From Athripsodes cinereus (taxonomy: Eukaryota > Arthropoda > Insecta > Trichoptera > Leptoceridae), in assembly GCA_947579605.1 (NCBI GenBank), contig OX388328.1, positions 8,907,684 through 8,971,683 on the forward strand: a stretch of DNA of 64,000 nucleotides, written 5' to 3'. Below, piece by piece: positions 22,591 to 33,969 of this stretch (position 1 is its first letter; each line of letters starts with the position of its first letter). The notes beneath the pieces are model-generated. The model had not been told where the DNA came from. It made no database searches and saw only the letters and a program-made list of their open reading frames with translations. Position numbers and translations under genes: made by a program.

Positions 22591-22796
22591 GTTAGTAATT
22601 GTAGTATTGCGTGGTGTTTTACCAAATATCCTAAGTTATTTATTTTTGTATTTTTTTATTTCCTTAGTTTATAATAAATACGTTATATTTTGTCCACTTT
22701 CCAGAAATTAGGTTAAACAACTGTCAAGCTAGCTTTGGTATTTTTTATTGAAATAAAATAAACTCTAGGCGCAATGGTCTATATATAACGGAGAGT

Positions 22797-22835
22797 ATTT
22801 AAAGCGCCATCTTTGTGCCATAGCACCTCGAGGAC
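22797..22835 (-). repeat. SINE-2 tail fragment
   Basis: 'aaagcgccatctttgtgcca' and 'tagcacctcgaggac' are the complement of the SINE-2 3' body at 42998-43041. Confidence 0.7.
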
Positions 22836-23225
22836 GCTGTACATGATAAGTCTACCGAATGGTCTCAACTAGGATAATGGGGAGAAGATGCAGTTGAGAT
22901 AAAAACCAATGGTTTTCGATTCAGATAACCGCGACTGAAACACGATTATGATTATAATAATATAGGTAAATGGGCATGATAATAAAAATGTCAGAACCGT
23001 CAGTAAGAAAAATGGATGTACATAACAATATGCCATGCAAAGAATATAAATGAAGGAAAGAAAGAGAGAAGGCCAGACCAGACCAGACTCAGTCACTACT
23101 GGGTGTATAGTACAAATAATATTCATATATTATATTATGTGTATGAAGGCAGGCACAAAAAGGAGGAAGATTGTTGTGTGATAGGGATGAAACAGATGTA
23201 GACATTATTTGAAGAGAATGAATTC

Positions 23226-23445
23226 CTCTTTTTTCCCTTGGGCACTTCTAAGGTCCGCATGGTGATGGGTTCCGTCGGCCACGGCGTCCCTCTTTCACAA
23301 TACACCGTTCCTATGACAACGACATCAGAGCGCAGGGAATGTCGTGGGAAGAGGTGACGCAATTAGCGCAGAAACGTTCTGAATGAAGGAGGCTGGTTTC
23401 TGCCCTGTGTTCTCGAGAGGAGCGTTGAGAGCAATGATGATGATA
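23226..23445 (+). pseudogene. NLR-B LINE C-terminal fragment
   Basis: Frame reads NDIRAQGMSWEEVTQLAQKR, then SE-stop-RRLVSALCSREER. This is the RTE-like ending of the type GLSWEEA--AAQDR--WR. The W codon is TGA both here and in the copy at 61690-61800. A (GAT)n-like tail follows (about 23432-23451). Confidence 0.7.
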
Positions 23446-24199
23446 ATGATGGGTTCTGTCTTTCTTGTTTTATTTAGTCTTATGGTTGTGTCGAGTGCAT
23501 TCTCGTAGAGAGAATGAATTGTGCGATAAAAATGATTGAAAATTTAACAATAAATTGTGAACAAGTAAATTCTAGCTTGATTGTAGATAAAAATGATGTA
23601 ATTCTTCTCGTGCCAGTACGGGTACACTGGTAGCCAGAGAGTTAACAGAGTTCTATGATACACAATATAATTTGTGACAATTTTATATCATGAAATATTC
23701 AAAATACATATTTATACAACATTAAAATATCTACCAAACACCGTTTTTACGTTACACTTCTACGACTTTATACCATTTTGAAAAATAATGCGGTTTTTAT
23801 TGACCCCCCCCCCCCACATATGCCCAACGCTGCTATAGATATCTAAACAAACGTATATATATATATATATATATAAAATATTATAAGAGTAGGATTTATA
23901 AACATAAAAGAGGGATGAGTTCACTTGAAATAACTACTCAGTCTATAATAATAATAATAATAAACCCAGTGCACTTTAATAAAATGGTAATTTAAACGAT
24001 TAATAATTTTATTTCTTCACCCCACATATCCTTTCGACACCCAATATAACAATAAAAATATGAAACGTAAATATGGGGATTAAAATACTGAGATATCATT
24101 TTAAAGTCTGCAAAGGGTGATAAATGGAAAAGGATTTAATATGTCAAAATATGATATCAAAATATTTTCCATAGTCCAGGGATTTAATGGTAATCTTTA
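23446..24199. other. Unassigned spacer with simple repeats
   Basis: Includes a C12-13 run near 23803-23816, (TA)n near 23853-23875 and (ATA)n near 23946. No gene. Confidence 0.5.
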
Positions 24200-24475
24200 C
24201 TATTCTCCGGCGAAGAATAGGTCTCCCAACCTTTAAAATGTAATTTTTCAAGTGTCCCACTTTTATTTAAGTTTTCTAGTGTCTTCTGAAAGCCAGGTAT
24301 TCGTAAAACATCAATTATTATACATATTAACATATTCGATTTAGCAGTGATGAAATAAGCCACCCATTCTGAATGTAATATCTTCTACTGGCACACAGAG
24401 AAGGACTAACATATTTATTTACATGTAGTAAGTCTACTGGCTACCTTTATTTAGAGAAATGTCGTGATGGTGTGA
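24200..24475 (+). repeat. DR1 copy, diverged
   Basis: 'ggcgaagaataggtctccca', 'gaaagccaggtattcg', 'agcagtgatgaaat', 'ccacccattctgaatg' and 'agaaatgtcgtgatggtgt' occur in DR1 order, with an internal duplication of the 'aagtgtcc' block. Confidence 0.7.
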
Positions 24476-24544
24476 ATTAGTGAATGAACAAGTTTTTTTT
24501 TCATTTCATTTGAATAGAGCGATTTTTTTTTTAATTTTTGAACA

Positions 24545-24640
24545 CGAAGCATGGAGAGGATGACATTCATTATAGATTCGCAGTTACTCCTCTATCTGTC
24601 TCACTTGAAAGAAATGTAGTGACGAAGGGTCACCAATTTA
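24545..24640 (+). repeat. DR1 tail, strongly diverged
   Basis: 'gcatggagaggatgacattc' and 'aaatgtagtgacg' recall the DR1 3' half. Confidence 0.4.
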
Positions 24641-24674
24641 CTATATGGTGTTGAATATTATTATTCCTACTTAA

Positions 24675-24857
24675 TCACTTGGGGGTCCAACTTTGGTCAT
24701 CAGGCTTCTCTTTGGATAAATAATGTAAGATAATATCTTTACAATACAAACCATTTACATGTGTATTTAGGTCATCGAAGGTGTCCCAGCGACCACTCAG
24801 ATAGCGAAGAAGTCTGGAGACTTCCATTAATCCGATATTATACACTAAGCAAACCAA
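24675..24857 (-). CDS. Possible small ORF, unrecognised
   Basis: 60 codons from ATG, with a mixed, non-repetitive composition (LLRYLSGRWDTFDDL then NGLYCKDIILHYL). It is not made of any repeat family seen here, which separates it from most frames in the window. No signal peptide or domain was recognised, and upstream 'ttttataaattttat' is only weakly TATA-like. It may be an exon relic of a host gene or chance. Confidence 0.15.
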   Translation of the reverse strand: MVCLVYNIGLMEVSRLLRYLSGRWDTFDDLNTHVNGLYCKDIILHYLSKEKPDDQSWTPK

Positions 24858-25246
24858 ACCATTGTGTTAGACTGTTTGTTCCTTCCGAAAAATAAAATTT
24901 ATAAAATACCCACACCACAGGCGCCATAGTGGGCAACTGAAAGGCTAACCGGCCAAAATAATCCCCGTGTGTGGATTTTTTGACTACATTTCCTTTAACC
25001 AAGATAAGCGCGTTGTGTGTATTTTGGTCAAGAAATTTTACTGCTCTGACTTAAGCCATACCTGAAACAATAAGAAAATATTTTATTAGTGAAATGGAAT
25101 AAAAAATGTATCAGCATAATTACAAAATTAAAAAGATTTAATATCAAAAAATAGCACTGTTAAAGATAATCAAATTATGAAAAACATAACATTGGGACAT
25201 GCAAGAGGCTCACTCCATGAATATATAAATAAATAAATAAAAAAAG
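24858..25246. other. Unassigned spacer
   Basis: Somewhat less AT-rich near 24905-24975. No motif recognised. Confidence 0.4.
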
Positions 25247-25360
25247 ATCTATACCATCAAGGCATATCCCGCATTCATTAAACATGGAAGCAGTCTTCAT
25301 CGTGATAACAAGAAATTAATACATTCAGGAAGGGTGGCGAAAAACAGAATCTTATAAAAG
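25247..25360 (-). repeat. DR1 copy, internally deleted
   Basis: 'ctataccatcaaggcatatc' then directly 'taaacatggaagcagtcttc' and 'acattcaggaagggtggcg'. The 'gtggggtagcc' block is missing. Confidence 0.65.
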
Positions 25361-25924
25361 CTAAAAAAGAATAACTCGAGAACTTTCGTCAAGATCACTT
25401 AACATTATCAAGAAAACTAGAACCCGTGCATAATAATCGTAAAGATAACTCAAGCAAGTTAAAAGTGGTATAGGTATAGGAAATTTAGAGAACTTATTGA
25501 TTATAAAAGTTTCCAGGAAATTAGTATCATTTCATCTCAATATTCCATTAGCTTAATGCAAAAAAATATTGAGACGACAGCCAGTGTTGGTAGAAGTATT
25601 CGTGGTAAGAACACTGATAAAATGTGTAACACAAACTACAGCAAGGGCTGTGCACATACATAAAAATGTATACAGTATTAATATAGTCGTTGTGTTGGCC
25701 AAAGGCGAAATTGGGCCACCGTGCCTTATAATAAATTAACACATCGAGGGTACTTCATTGTATGAACTACTATACTATACTAAACTTAATTAATTGACAC
25801 AAAAGGCAAGATGTAGGCTTGAGAATACACCTACACCGTATTGAGTTGGTAAATTTGTATAAAGGTGTCGACAGAGTATAGGATAAAAATATGTTTTTTT
25901 TAACGATGTATTAATGCTGTGCGC
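25361..25924. other. Unassigned spacer
   Basis: Nothing recognised. Confidence 0.4.
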
Positions 25925-26370
25925 TACCTCACGCCGTGTCCCAAATAGGGTAGGAAGAGAGAACGGAACGCCATTTGAACTATCCATACATACTTCATTC
26001 GCTTCTTCTACATTCATACGATTTTTCATTCACGCACGTCGATTCCTCTTACTCAACGGCTGAAATATTATCAAGACACCTGGTTCTCGAACGCCCGCGA
26101 TCCTCACACCCTTTCATTCAGATAATTACCTACATCTACTTTGTCATTATTTCCTCGTTCATTCATTCAACATGTCCAAACTATCGAAACTTATTTACGC
26201 GCCTTCTGTCCACAACAATCTGCTAACATCCGCTCATTTTTCTACTATTCTCATTCTTCACTCCATCTCGCAACATTTTACGAACTATTCTTTTCAACGA
26301 TCGCATCTCCACAGCATTTATTCCACTTTCGTCTTACTTCAACCACATCCATGTTTCGCTTGCATACGTA
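25925..26370 (-). pseudogene. NLR-A LINE: longest C-terminal copy
   Basis: Minus strand from 26370: the YASETW-like start, INAVEMRSLKRIV, a short G-rich middle with frameshifts, RNRCMNVEEANEVCMD and the terminal 'ttcctaccctatttgggaca' motif before 'cggcgtgaggtagc'. This covers the region of the fragments at 1-180 and 32144-32395 in one piece. Its upstream end matches that of 1-180. Several stops, so not functional. Confidence 0.8.
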
Positions 26371-26820
26371 AATGATAGTACCAGAACAGTATTCTGCACC
26401 AGCATTTTATCTCATGTTCGACACATTGCCATTGCTTACAATGGGTCGAAGTGAACTCACTCCAGCACCGGACACTTTCCTTCTTTCAATGTCCCTAGCG
26501 CATCTTCCATCCATTCAAATATACTGATCAAAGCCATATACTCGTAGTTGACAAGGTACCGAGAACTTTGACGATCTTTTTTCATAGTGCAACATTTTAT
26601 AAGAACAACATTAGTGGGGTAGGAATATCGTATAAAGAAGTGGCCTGACAATGGTCACTCTCGATGAAAGGGGATTAGTATCTGCTATGTGATCCAGATA
26701 GGAAAACTAAAAGAAAAAAAAAAAAACTAATTCTAAAGAGAAGCCACGGATTAAAACTCAATGCAGGGTGTTTACTCTAAAAAATGTAAACATTCGTATA
26801 TGTGTGGGAGATGAAATATT
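26371..26820. other. Unassigned spacer
   Basis: Nothing recognised. Confidence 0.4.
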
Positions 26821-26821
26821 A

Positions 26822-27055
26822 CCACTATCACGGCATATCCCGCAAGTGGGGTAACCAGCAGACTAGCCGCACGCAATAAATACGCAAGCTGTCTTCTCTA
26901 TGCCAATAAAAACTTACGACATTCAGGATGAGTGGCAACCCTCATCAACATAAATGTTTTAAATTTGGTGTTTTACGAATTCTCACCACTTACAGTACAC
27001 TCGAAAAACTAACATAAAATAGGGGAAGACCTATTCTTTAGCGAAAACTCCACGT
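26822..27055 (-). repeat. DR1 copy, near full length
   Basis: 'actatcacggcatatcccgc', 'aagtggggtaaccagcagac', 'gacattcaggatgagtggca', 'cagtacactcgaaaaact' and 'gaagacctattctttagcg' give both ends. Confidence 0.8.
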
Positions 27056-27789
27056 GGAAACAAATTTTCATCTTTTAATTACTATAATAGTGTATCACGC
27101 ACTCACCTTACTACCAATTTTACCATAAACAATAATAAATCGATCTATTAGCGTTAATTTAGCCCAATTCATAAGATCATAATATGACTTACATTTTAAT
27201 GAGTTTTAAAAATGTTAAACTAAACACTGTTTTATTTTCACGCATGATTATTTAGTCAATTAATAATGACTAAATTCTAATTGCCGAGCGCTTTCGCCTT
27301 GCAGCATCTTCAGGGCAAGAGATACTTAAAAACTTTTTTGAATTTTCACAACGTTAACGCACCTACTTTAAATTTAATGACTTACATTTCAAAAGTTATA
27401 GCAAAACGAAAAAAAATTGTCAAAAAATTTAATGCAAAACTTTGTATTTCCGAACGAGTAAAAGCACATTCCATGTTGATAGGTTTTTCCTCGATTAATT
27501 ATTATTGTCCTCTTTCCACACATGAATGAGGACACTATCTTAGCGTCGTAGGCACCCTGTATAGTAATAATATTATGCAGATGAAAATGTTCTCGAGTTA
27601 CAAGTTAATAATGTAAGCCGAGATAGAAAAGGGGCTAACCACCACTTCTAACTAAATATGCGCCACCGTCTTTGTCGAGCCGTCTTTGTATACATACATA
27701 ATTATAAAACCTACACATTGCTGTATCGAATAAAGAGTTCCATGACTCAACACGTGTAGAAATGTTTTATATTAGGAAAATCACAATTC
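27056..27789. other. Unassigned spacer
   Basis: An 82-codon frame at 27281-27529 has no recognisable motif. Nothing else seen. Confidence 0.4.
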
Positions 27790-27945
27790 TTAAGGACGAC
27801 CATGTGTTTATATAGTAAGAGAAATCGACGTGCGTGCACGAGAGGCTGCATGAATGTAGAGGAGGCAAAAGAAGTATGTAGGAAAAGATCTATGTAGCGT
27901 TCCGTTCTCTCTGCTTACCTCACTTGGAATGTGTTGTGAGGGAAT
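27790..27945 (+). pseudogene. NLR-A C-terminal fragment and tail
   Basis: RNRRACTRGCMNVEEAKEVC-like frame, then 'cttacctcacttggaatgtg' and 'ttgtgagggaatagatagat'. Confidence 0.75.
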
Positions 27946-28009
27946 AGATAGATATATTATGATTTAAATACACAACAGAAAGTGAAATATAAATTATATT
28001 ATATAATCG

Positions 28010-28235
28010 CAAGATTGCAACTCCTTAAAAGGCAACCATAACTGCTTATCACCATCGCGGAGGGCAGGACTGAAGGCAGAAATGGTAGAAGCCGACTAAG
28101 AGACATCTTTAGGGACCAACTGAAGAAGGACATGAACTGTGGCACATACGTAGAACTAACGAGACTAGCTGAAAATAGGGAGGAATGGGGAAGAAAATCC
28201 AAACTCGTTGCAGACCAATCCAGTGAATTCAACTC
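28010..28235 (+). pseudogene. NLR-C LINE C-terminal fragment
   Basis: Frame with GRNGRSRLRDI, DQLKKDMNCGTYVELTRL, NREEWGRKSKLVADQS. This is an RTE-like polymerase end with the GR-GRPR and EEWRR signatures. Close relatives lie at 50945-51095 (minus) and 55952-56460. Confidence 0.8.
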
Positions 28236-28723
28236 ACTATATATTCAATAATCACACTATTCAAGATATAGGTACGTTCGGTTCAATAGTTAAACAATTC
28301 GAAATATTTATTTGTGGAATTGAAAATAGGAAAGTATAATTCTTAGATTTTCCTCTATAACTAAATAATGTAAACATAAAAGGAACCATATATTTTTTAT
28401 AGTTATTTGTTTGTGAAATTGCGGAAAAATGACGTTGATTGTGTGTTTTACAAATTAAATCCAAATTGTCGAAATATTCGTCATGTTGAGTTATGGAATT
28501 GGAGTGTACACATTTCTATGTAATACTATATAGTCTCATTATTCTGCAAGAAATCTCGGTCACGAAGAAGACACGACGAGACGCCACTGATGCCGTTCCT
28601 TATGCAATTAATATACCTACTTACACACACATCCTATTATAAATAGATATGAAACGGTTATCCGGCTCATCTTAACAGGATAGTATCATACCGGATACCG
28701 GATTATTCATGCAATTTGAGTTT
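28236..28723. other. Unassigned spacer
   Basis: Nothing recognised. Confidence 0.4.
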
Positions 28724-28880
28724 GAAGGTAGCCTGGAGGTAGAGTCATGACCTCATGCACAAGAGGTGCCCGCAAACTTCCCTTTCACGACACAAGCTTT
28801 TAGCTTACTGTGAATGGAGTATAAAGTTATATTTGGGTTTATAACAAAAACCCAGATACCTACATCTTAAAAAAAAATAT
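28724..28880 (+). mobile_element. SINE-1, B box deleted
   Basis: 'ggtagcctggaggtagagtc' then a jump to 'gaggtgcccgcaaacttccc', the 'cacaagcttttagcttactg' region, 'tatttgggtttataac' and an A-rich end. The ~20 bp that hold the B box in other copies are missing, so this copy could not be transcribed by pol III. Confidence 0.8.
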
Positions 28881-28889
28881 TTCCAGACA

Positions 28890-29140
28890 ACAATATATGA
28901 GGAAGTGCAGGAGTACGAGAACCTCGTGGCTTGACTACACCGATCATATTCTCAAGGACGGTCATTTATGAGGATGGTCAAGGATTTCAAGGATGGTCAT
29001 GTGTTAACTAAGAGAAATAGACGTGCGTGTATGAGAAATTGTATGAATATAGAAGAAGCGAAAAAGTATGTAAACAAAGATCTAAATTCTATATGGCGTT
29101 CTGTTCTCTCTGCCTATCTCTGTTGGGACAAGGTGTGCGA
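28890..29140 (+). pseudogene. NLR-A C-terminal fragment with local duplication
   Basis: 'gaacctcgtggcttgactac', 'attctcaaggacggtcat' and a repeated 'aaggatggtcatgtg' element, then RNRRACMRNCMNIEEAKK and 'ttctctctgcctatctctgt'. A small internal duplication of the 'ggatggtca' block is visible. Confidence 0.75.
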
Positions 29141-29504
29141 TTTTTTGCCGGGTGCTGCACAGAAAGTTTAACAGTGCTTTTTGAATAACTTAAAATAATT
29201 ATCTTCATTAAAAATATTTTGTTTAGAGTTTTTCTGTAAAGTTTTAGTGTCCGACAGGATAATTATGAAAATATGGATAAAGAGTAAGAGGATATCTGCT
29301 CATAGGATAAATCCGTTATCCGGTTACCTACCTAAACTGTAATTCGTTTCATCGCTAGTTATAAAATAAATTAACTTATGCTATGAAAGAGAAGTTGTAA
29401 GATGACATTATGGGACGCCACTGGACTACATAATAAGTACCTACTCACAAGTTAAATTAAAATATAATTTTTTACTCATCAGTGTCCACGAATTCCTAGA
29501 ATAG
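29141..29504. other. Unassigned spacer
   Basis: Nothing recognised. Confidence 0.4.
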
Positions 29505-29575
29505 AATAGCTCTCTGCATCTCACCACTTTTTCTGTAAATTTTCAAGTGTTCCAATTCTATGGAAAATAAAACAG
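29505..29575 (+). repeat. DR1 head fragment
   Basis: 'ctctctgcatctcaccactt', 'ttttcaagtgttcc', loosely DR1. Confidence 0.4.
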
Positions 29576-29699
29576 GATATTTTTATATGTAGGTATATTT
29601 GTTTTAATATCTTCATGTATTTATATATCTTTTATTATTTATTTTAATTTATTTTTTATTTTATTTTAGTTTTTACTTAATGGGTTAGTTGTAAGCTAT

Positions 29700-29790
29700 C
29701 GCGCTTCTACGGTAAACTCGCCCATTGCATAAATTTATTTATCTGGTTTAATTTCTGCAATGTTTATTTACTAATTGTGCAATTAAAATT
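29700..29790 (+). repeat. Fragment of the 39-kb LTR element's interior
   Basis: 'taaactcgcccattgcataa' and 'ctgcaatgtttattta' match 41814-41877, just upstream of the 3' LTR there. Evidence of another, decayed copy of the same family. Confidence 0.65.
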
Positions 29791-29814
29791 TTGATTATTA
29801 TTATATTTAACAAC

Positions 29815-29905
29815 TTTAATTTGGCAGTGAAAAAGGTACGTCGTCTATCCTAAATATCTCGTTTATTTTTTATGTCACGGAAAGCAATACCTGTATGTTT
29901 TTTTT
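29815..29905 (+). repeat. DR1 fragment
   Basis: 'cgtctatcctaaatatctcg', 'atgtcacggaaagcaatacc' recall the DR1 middle. Confidence 0.35.
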
Positions 29906-30270
29906 TCAATAGATATAACAGTTTAAAAAATGTATAATGCAATAATACAATTAATTATTTGCAAAGCAAATTATGATTTCCAATATTTGAATAATTAATT
30001 GACATCACAATATTCTTAAAATAAATATAATTGAAAGAGGAAGAGAAGGAGGGGACAACGGAGTATAGTTAAGTTTAGTTTTATATGTTTGTCAGATGCA
30101 GTCGAAAAAAAAACCGTGATGCTAGAAATGGTTTTTTTTTATTGGGTTATGATGGTTTGGGGATGACAAGAGAATAAATAAAATATTATTTTAATTTATA
30201 AATAATTAAAGAAACTTATAGAAATATGCTAGAAACGATTCTCCAAAGAAATATTATTCATTTATTTATT
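29906..30270. other. Unassigned spacer
   Basis: Nothing recognised. Confidence 0.4.
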
Positions 30271-30271
30271 C

Positions 30272-30320
30272 CATACCATCATGGCATTTCCAACAAGTAG
30301 GGTAGTCAGTGGAATAACTA
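30272..30320 (-). repeat. DR1 tail fragment
   Basis: 'ccataccatcatggcatttc', 'caacaagtagggtagtcagt'. The remaining parts of a DR1 follow at 30789-30828, and a second at 30850-30927. Confidence 0.6.
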
Positions 30321-30788
30321 TGTTTGGGCCAATTCTAATTTATGGTTGATTTCGGGTTGTTCCTATGTGGAGGTGAAAGGGTTTGTGCAAAATGTTTCAT
30401 TTATCAAAAATTGTCACAATTCTTCCCATCATTGCAGCAATCATAATATATTGTGTTCCTATCATTCTTTCCTTCCCACCATTATTCATTGTGAATCTTT
30501 ACCTATCGCATCGCTTAAAACTCATACCGCATCAATATAATTTAACCGCTTATAAATAAAATAATATATATACAAACCCGCAAAAATTAATATTAAAATT
30601 ACCGCACATCAAGTTTATTATTAAGTTATATATTCAAAGAAGTGTTTTTGTGTGAGAGGCAAGGCGATTCCAGGTTCCAGAATCCTCATCCAAAAGGTAA
30701 GTGGAACATTCTTGCTTTTCTTCTCATCTTCACCTTTGAACAACGCACCCGCATCACCAAACTATATACAATAAAAATGCAAAAAGTA
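30321..30788. other. Unassigned insert with a consensus-like splice donor
   Basis: 'ccaaaag|gtaagtgg' near 30695 fits a 5' splice site, but no reading frame or acceptor supports an exon. Nothing else recognised. Confidence 0.3.
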
Positions 30789-30849
30789 CACCTCATCGAT
30801 GAATTAAAGATGTTAATGATTGTCTTATACCTAAAGTTTTAAAAAATAA

Positions 30850-30927
30850 TAAGAGATTCAGGATAATTGACATGCCTCATCGCTGAATTGTAGGTGATAA
30901 TTGTGTTATAAGTAAGGTTTACGAATA
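30850..30927 (-). repeat. DR1 body, left of the nested MITE
   Basis: 'gagattcaggataattgaca', 'gcctcatcgctgaattgta', ending 'ttacgaata'. DR1 continues at 31693. Confidence 0.75.
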
Positions 30928-31692
30928 CACTGAGAAAAATACTAACGAAATTTCACAACGAATCATTGGTACGTACTATCAGAGATAAATTTACCAACGA
31001 TTTGTTTGCGAAAAGTTAATACCTATTATAGATTCGTATAAATAAATTGTACTCGTATAAATAAATAGTAAAACTAGCGAATCTTATCTCTCTTCGCACT
31101 GAATATTTACTGACACTTTGTACTTTTCATAGTCCTCTTCTTGATTTCATAATAATAATATGATGATAGCAAGCAAGCGAGTAATATTCCACCCAAGTCT
31201 GAGACAAGAAACCAACCGCAGATTGTAGATATAGAAAAGTTTACCAGGACAGAAATAAAGCTTTCGACTTCCGCGACTGCGACAATGCTATTACTACAAT
31301 CGCAGATCCAAGTAGGTACCCACGTATTAACGATGTGCGGGATTTATTAAATTTTTAATTTTTTTCGTTAAATTTTTTATTCTCTGCATTTCACAATTTT
31401 CATAATAATTGCCACCCCCCCACTACTTTCACGGTCTCATCGCTTTTGTATTGCAACTTTTAAAAGACGTACCTACTTTTGTCAACTAAGCCAGACTTCC
31501 AAATTGAACCAAGATACGCATATTTTTTATTCGAATGCGAGTATTCGGCACATCACTAGTGAGTACAATTTATACTATACAATTATTTACTATACAATTT
31601 ATACTAATGAATCGTTTGTAATATCTCTGGTCCTAATCTGATAGCACGTACCAATGATTCGTTGTGAAATTTCGTTAGTATTTTTCTCAGTG
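30928..31692. mobile_element. Mariner-like MITE, long form, nested in DR1
   Basis: Terminal inverted repeats start CACTGAGAAAAATACTAACG and agree for about 50 bp. DR1 on both sides ('acgaata' | 'ttcctgctttttacagg') marks a clean insertion. A short relative at 35424-35609 has TA on both sides, pointing to a TA target site and the Tc1/mariner superfamily. The ~550-bp centre has no transposase. Confidence 0.8.
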
Positions 31693-31775
31693 TTCCTGCT
31701 TTTTACAGGACACTCGAAAACTCACATAAAGAGAAGCAGACGTATTCTTTACCGGGGACTGTAAGGGGTAAACCT
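31693..31775 (-). repeat. DR1 head, right of the nested MITE
   Basis: 'cctgctttttacaggacact', 'cgaaaactcacataaagaga', 'cgtattctttaccggg'. Confidence 0.8.
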
Positions 31776-32143
31776 AATACTTGCCGAAAACCTGTTTTCA
31801 AAAAAAAAATATAATTTTTAAATTTAGACATAATATGCTCACATTGTGAGGTCGCAGTAAAATATGCCTGTTTAAATTAACCTCTCCTCTAACAACAATA
31901 TTATATTAAATAAAAAAGTTAGACACACTAATTATGTTCTCGAGCGACTTGGGAGAGTTTTAAAATATAAAGTACATAATGATAATATTAAACCCACTGA
32001 CTTCTCATAACATGCAAAGTAAACTTGAGATCCTATTCTAAGGTAAGCAGGAATACGCCACTGCGCATAATTAAGAAATAATGCTGTGGACAAAAGAGCT
32101 ACCGTAAAGTTCCACCAATAAATATGCCTCTCAATATTTTTTG
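31776..32143. other. Unassigned spacer
   Basis: Nothing recognised. Confidence 0.4.
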
Positions 32144-32738
32144 TACTATACTATACCCTCATGCCGTATCCCAAGTGGGGTAGGCAGAGAGAACGGAACG
32201 CCAAACAGATCTATCTTTACACACTTCCTTCGCTTCCTACACATTCATACAGTTTCTCATACACGCACGTCGATTCCTCTTACTCAACACGCGGCCGTCC
32301 TTGAGAATTTGATCCACGTGATCAAGCCACGTGGTTCTCGGACGTCCGCGCTTCCTCACACCCTTTCTTTCAGACAAGTATATCCTCTTTGTCTATATTT
32401 TTTGTAAGTTTTTAATAACCGTAAAAGCTATATTTTTCATTAAATAATACTGCATGCTTTTGATGGTTTGGACATGTTGAGCGAATTCACGATGAAAGGA
32501 TGGCGAAGAGTATGTCTCTTTCTGAAAGAGGGGTGTGAGGAAGCGCGGACGTCCAAGAACCACGTGGATCAAATTCTTAAGGATGGCCGCGTGTTGAGTA
32601 AGAGAAATCGGCGTGCATGTATGAGAAACTGGATGAATGTAGAGGAAGCGAAAGAAGTATGCCAGGATAGATTTATATGGCGTTCCGTTCTCTTTGCCTA
32701 CCCTACCTGGGACTCGTCGTAATGGTATAGTATAGTAT
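32144..32738. repeat. Head-to-head pair of NLR-A tails (large inverted repeat)
   Basis: A minus-strand NLR-A end (32144-32395) faces a plus-strand one (about 32464-32738), with ~90 bp between. Both outer ends finish in the same tail and (TATAG)n. The plus copy starts FGHVERIHDERMAKS, the usual post-RT motif, then continues in another frame as RNRRACMRNWMNVEEAKEVC. The arms differ at many sites, so this is either two insertions or an old foldback. A read-through transcript could form a long hairpin. Confidence 0.85.
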
Positions 32739-33150
32739 AATAGATTTTCCCTAGGATCGCATTGGTCGAAAATTGTAATTTATTTATCACAAAAACTTTA
32801 TATTATAAACTTGAATAAGTATTTTCGTCAAGATAATATCAAGCAGTGTTGACGAAAGTACTCGAGCTTATATAAAGAGTTTGTGAAAAATAAACAGCGT
32901 TGTTGTTACATACAATTACAATTATCTATTGATTTAATCACATAAATGGCTAATGCCTTTTACATAAAATCATACATTACATAACAACAAGTGAAAATCA
33001 CAAATTTCTCATTCGATCAAAGCGTTTAAAATTTACCAATATTTGAGAAAACAGAAAGCACAGTAGATCGCTCGTTTCGGCTGGATTGCTGGAAATAAAT
33101 AAATAAATAATAAGGATAAGGGTAGGTGTTGCTCGATCTTTTCTGCATAC
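32739..33150. other. Unassigned spacer
   Basis: Nothing recognised apart from (AATA)n near 33098. Confidence 0.4.
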
Positions 33151-33600
33151 CCTGCAAGGGGAGCAGAATTATAGGATATAATTATAATCAATACAAATAC
33201 ACATTATTCATCCTAAAACAGAGTTACATTATGTTCTAAAGGAAATTGAACACGTAACATTCTGTAAAATAATTTACTGAACTCCATACCTACATAAAAA
33301 CCTGCAAGGGAAGCAGAATTATAGGATATAATTATAATCAATACAAATACACATTATTCATCCTAAAACAGAGTTACATTATGTTCTAAAGGAAATTGAA
33401 CACGTAACATTCTGTAAAATAATTTACTGAACTCCATACCTACATAAAAACCTGCAAGGGAAGCAGAATTATAGGATATAATTATAATCAATACAAATAC
33501 ACATTATTCATCCTAAAACAGAGTTACATTATGTTCTAAAGGAAATTGAACACGTAACATTCTGTAAAATAATTTACTGAACTCCATACCTACATAAAAA
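33151..33600. repeat. 150-bp tandem repeat, three copies
   Basis: Units at 33151, 33301 and 33451, each starting 'cctgcaaggg' and ending 'cctacataaaaa'. The only difference I see is G/A at the first base after 'cctgcaaggg' in unit 1. The array is sharply bounded. A unit near nucleosome length, AT-rich and homogeneous, is satellite-like. Confidence 0.97.
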
Positions 33601-33969
33601 TCTGTTTATGAAGATTGTTAAATGTATTAGAAATTTGTGTAAACAAAACACACACAGTACGTAAATGTAAAAAGCTTGCAACAGCAAAACAGAAAAAAAT
33701 TGGAACTTAAGGTTCAATAAATTTTATTTATTTATTCAGATATTCACGGCCCAAGCCTTTTTTACATGTAAAAAAATTAGTATACATACAATACATGCAT
33801 ACAAAAAGTTTGTTTTTTTTTAAAAAGACAAAACAATTAATTTTATACAAAACAAGAGTACAATTAAAATAATAGTACCTATAACGTTAACTAAAGTAAA
33901 AAAAAAAAAACAAAATAAAAAAATTGGTTTAGGTATGGAATATTTAGATGTGTAGAAATGTTTCAATTT
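33601..33969. other. Unassigned spacer
   Basis: Contains 'attttatttatttattcaga' near 33720, which may be a LINE tail. Otherwise nothing. Confidence 0.4.

Noticed and set aside
30642..30842. Exon with splice donor gtaagt near 30695
   Set aside because: One donor-like site without acceptor, conserved frame or promoter; the 3' part is DR1 sequence.
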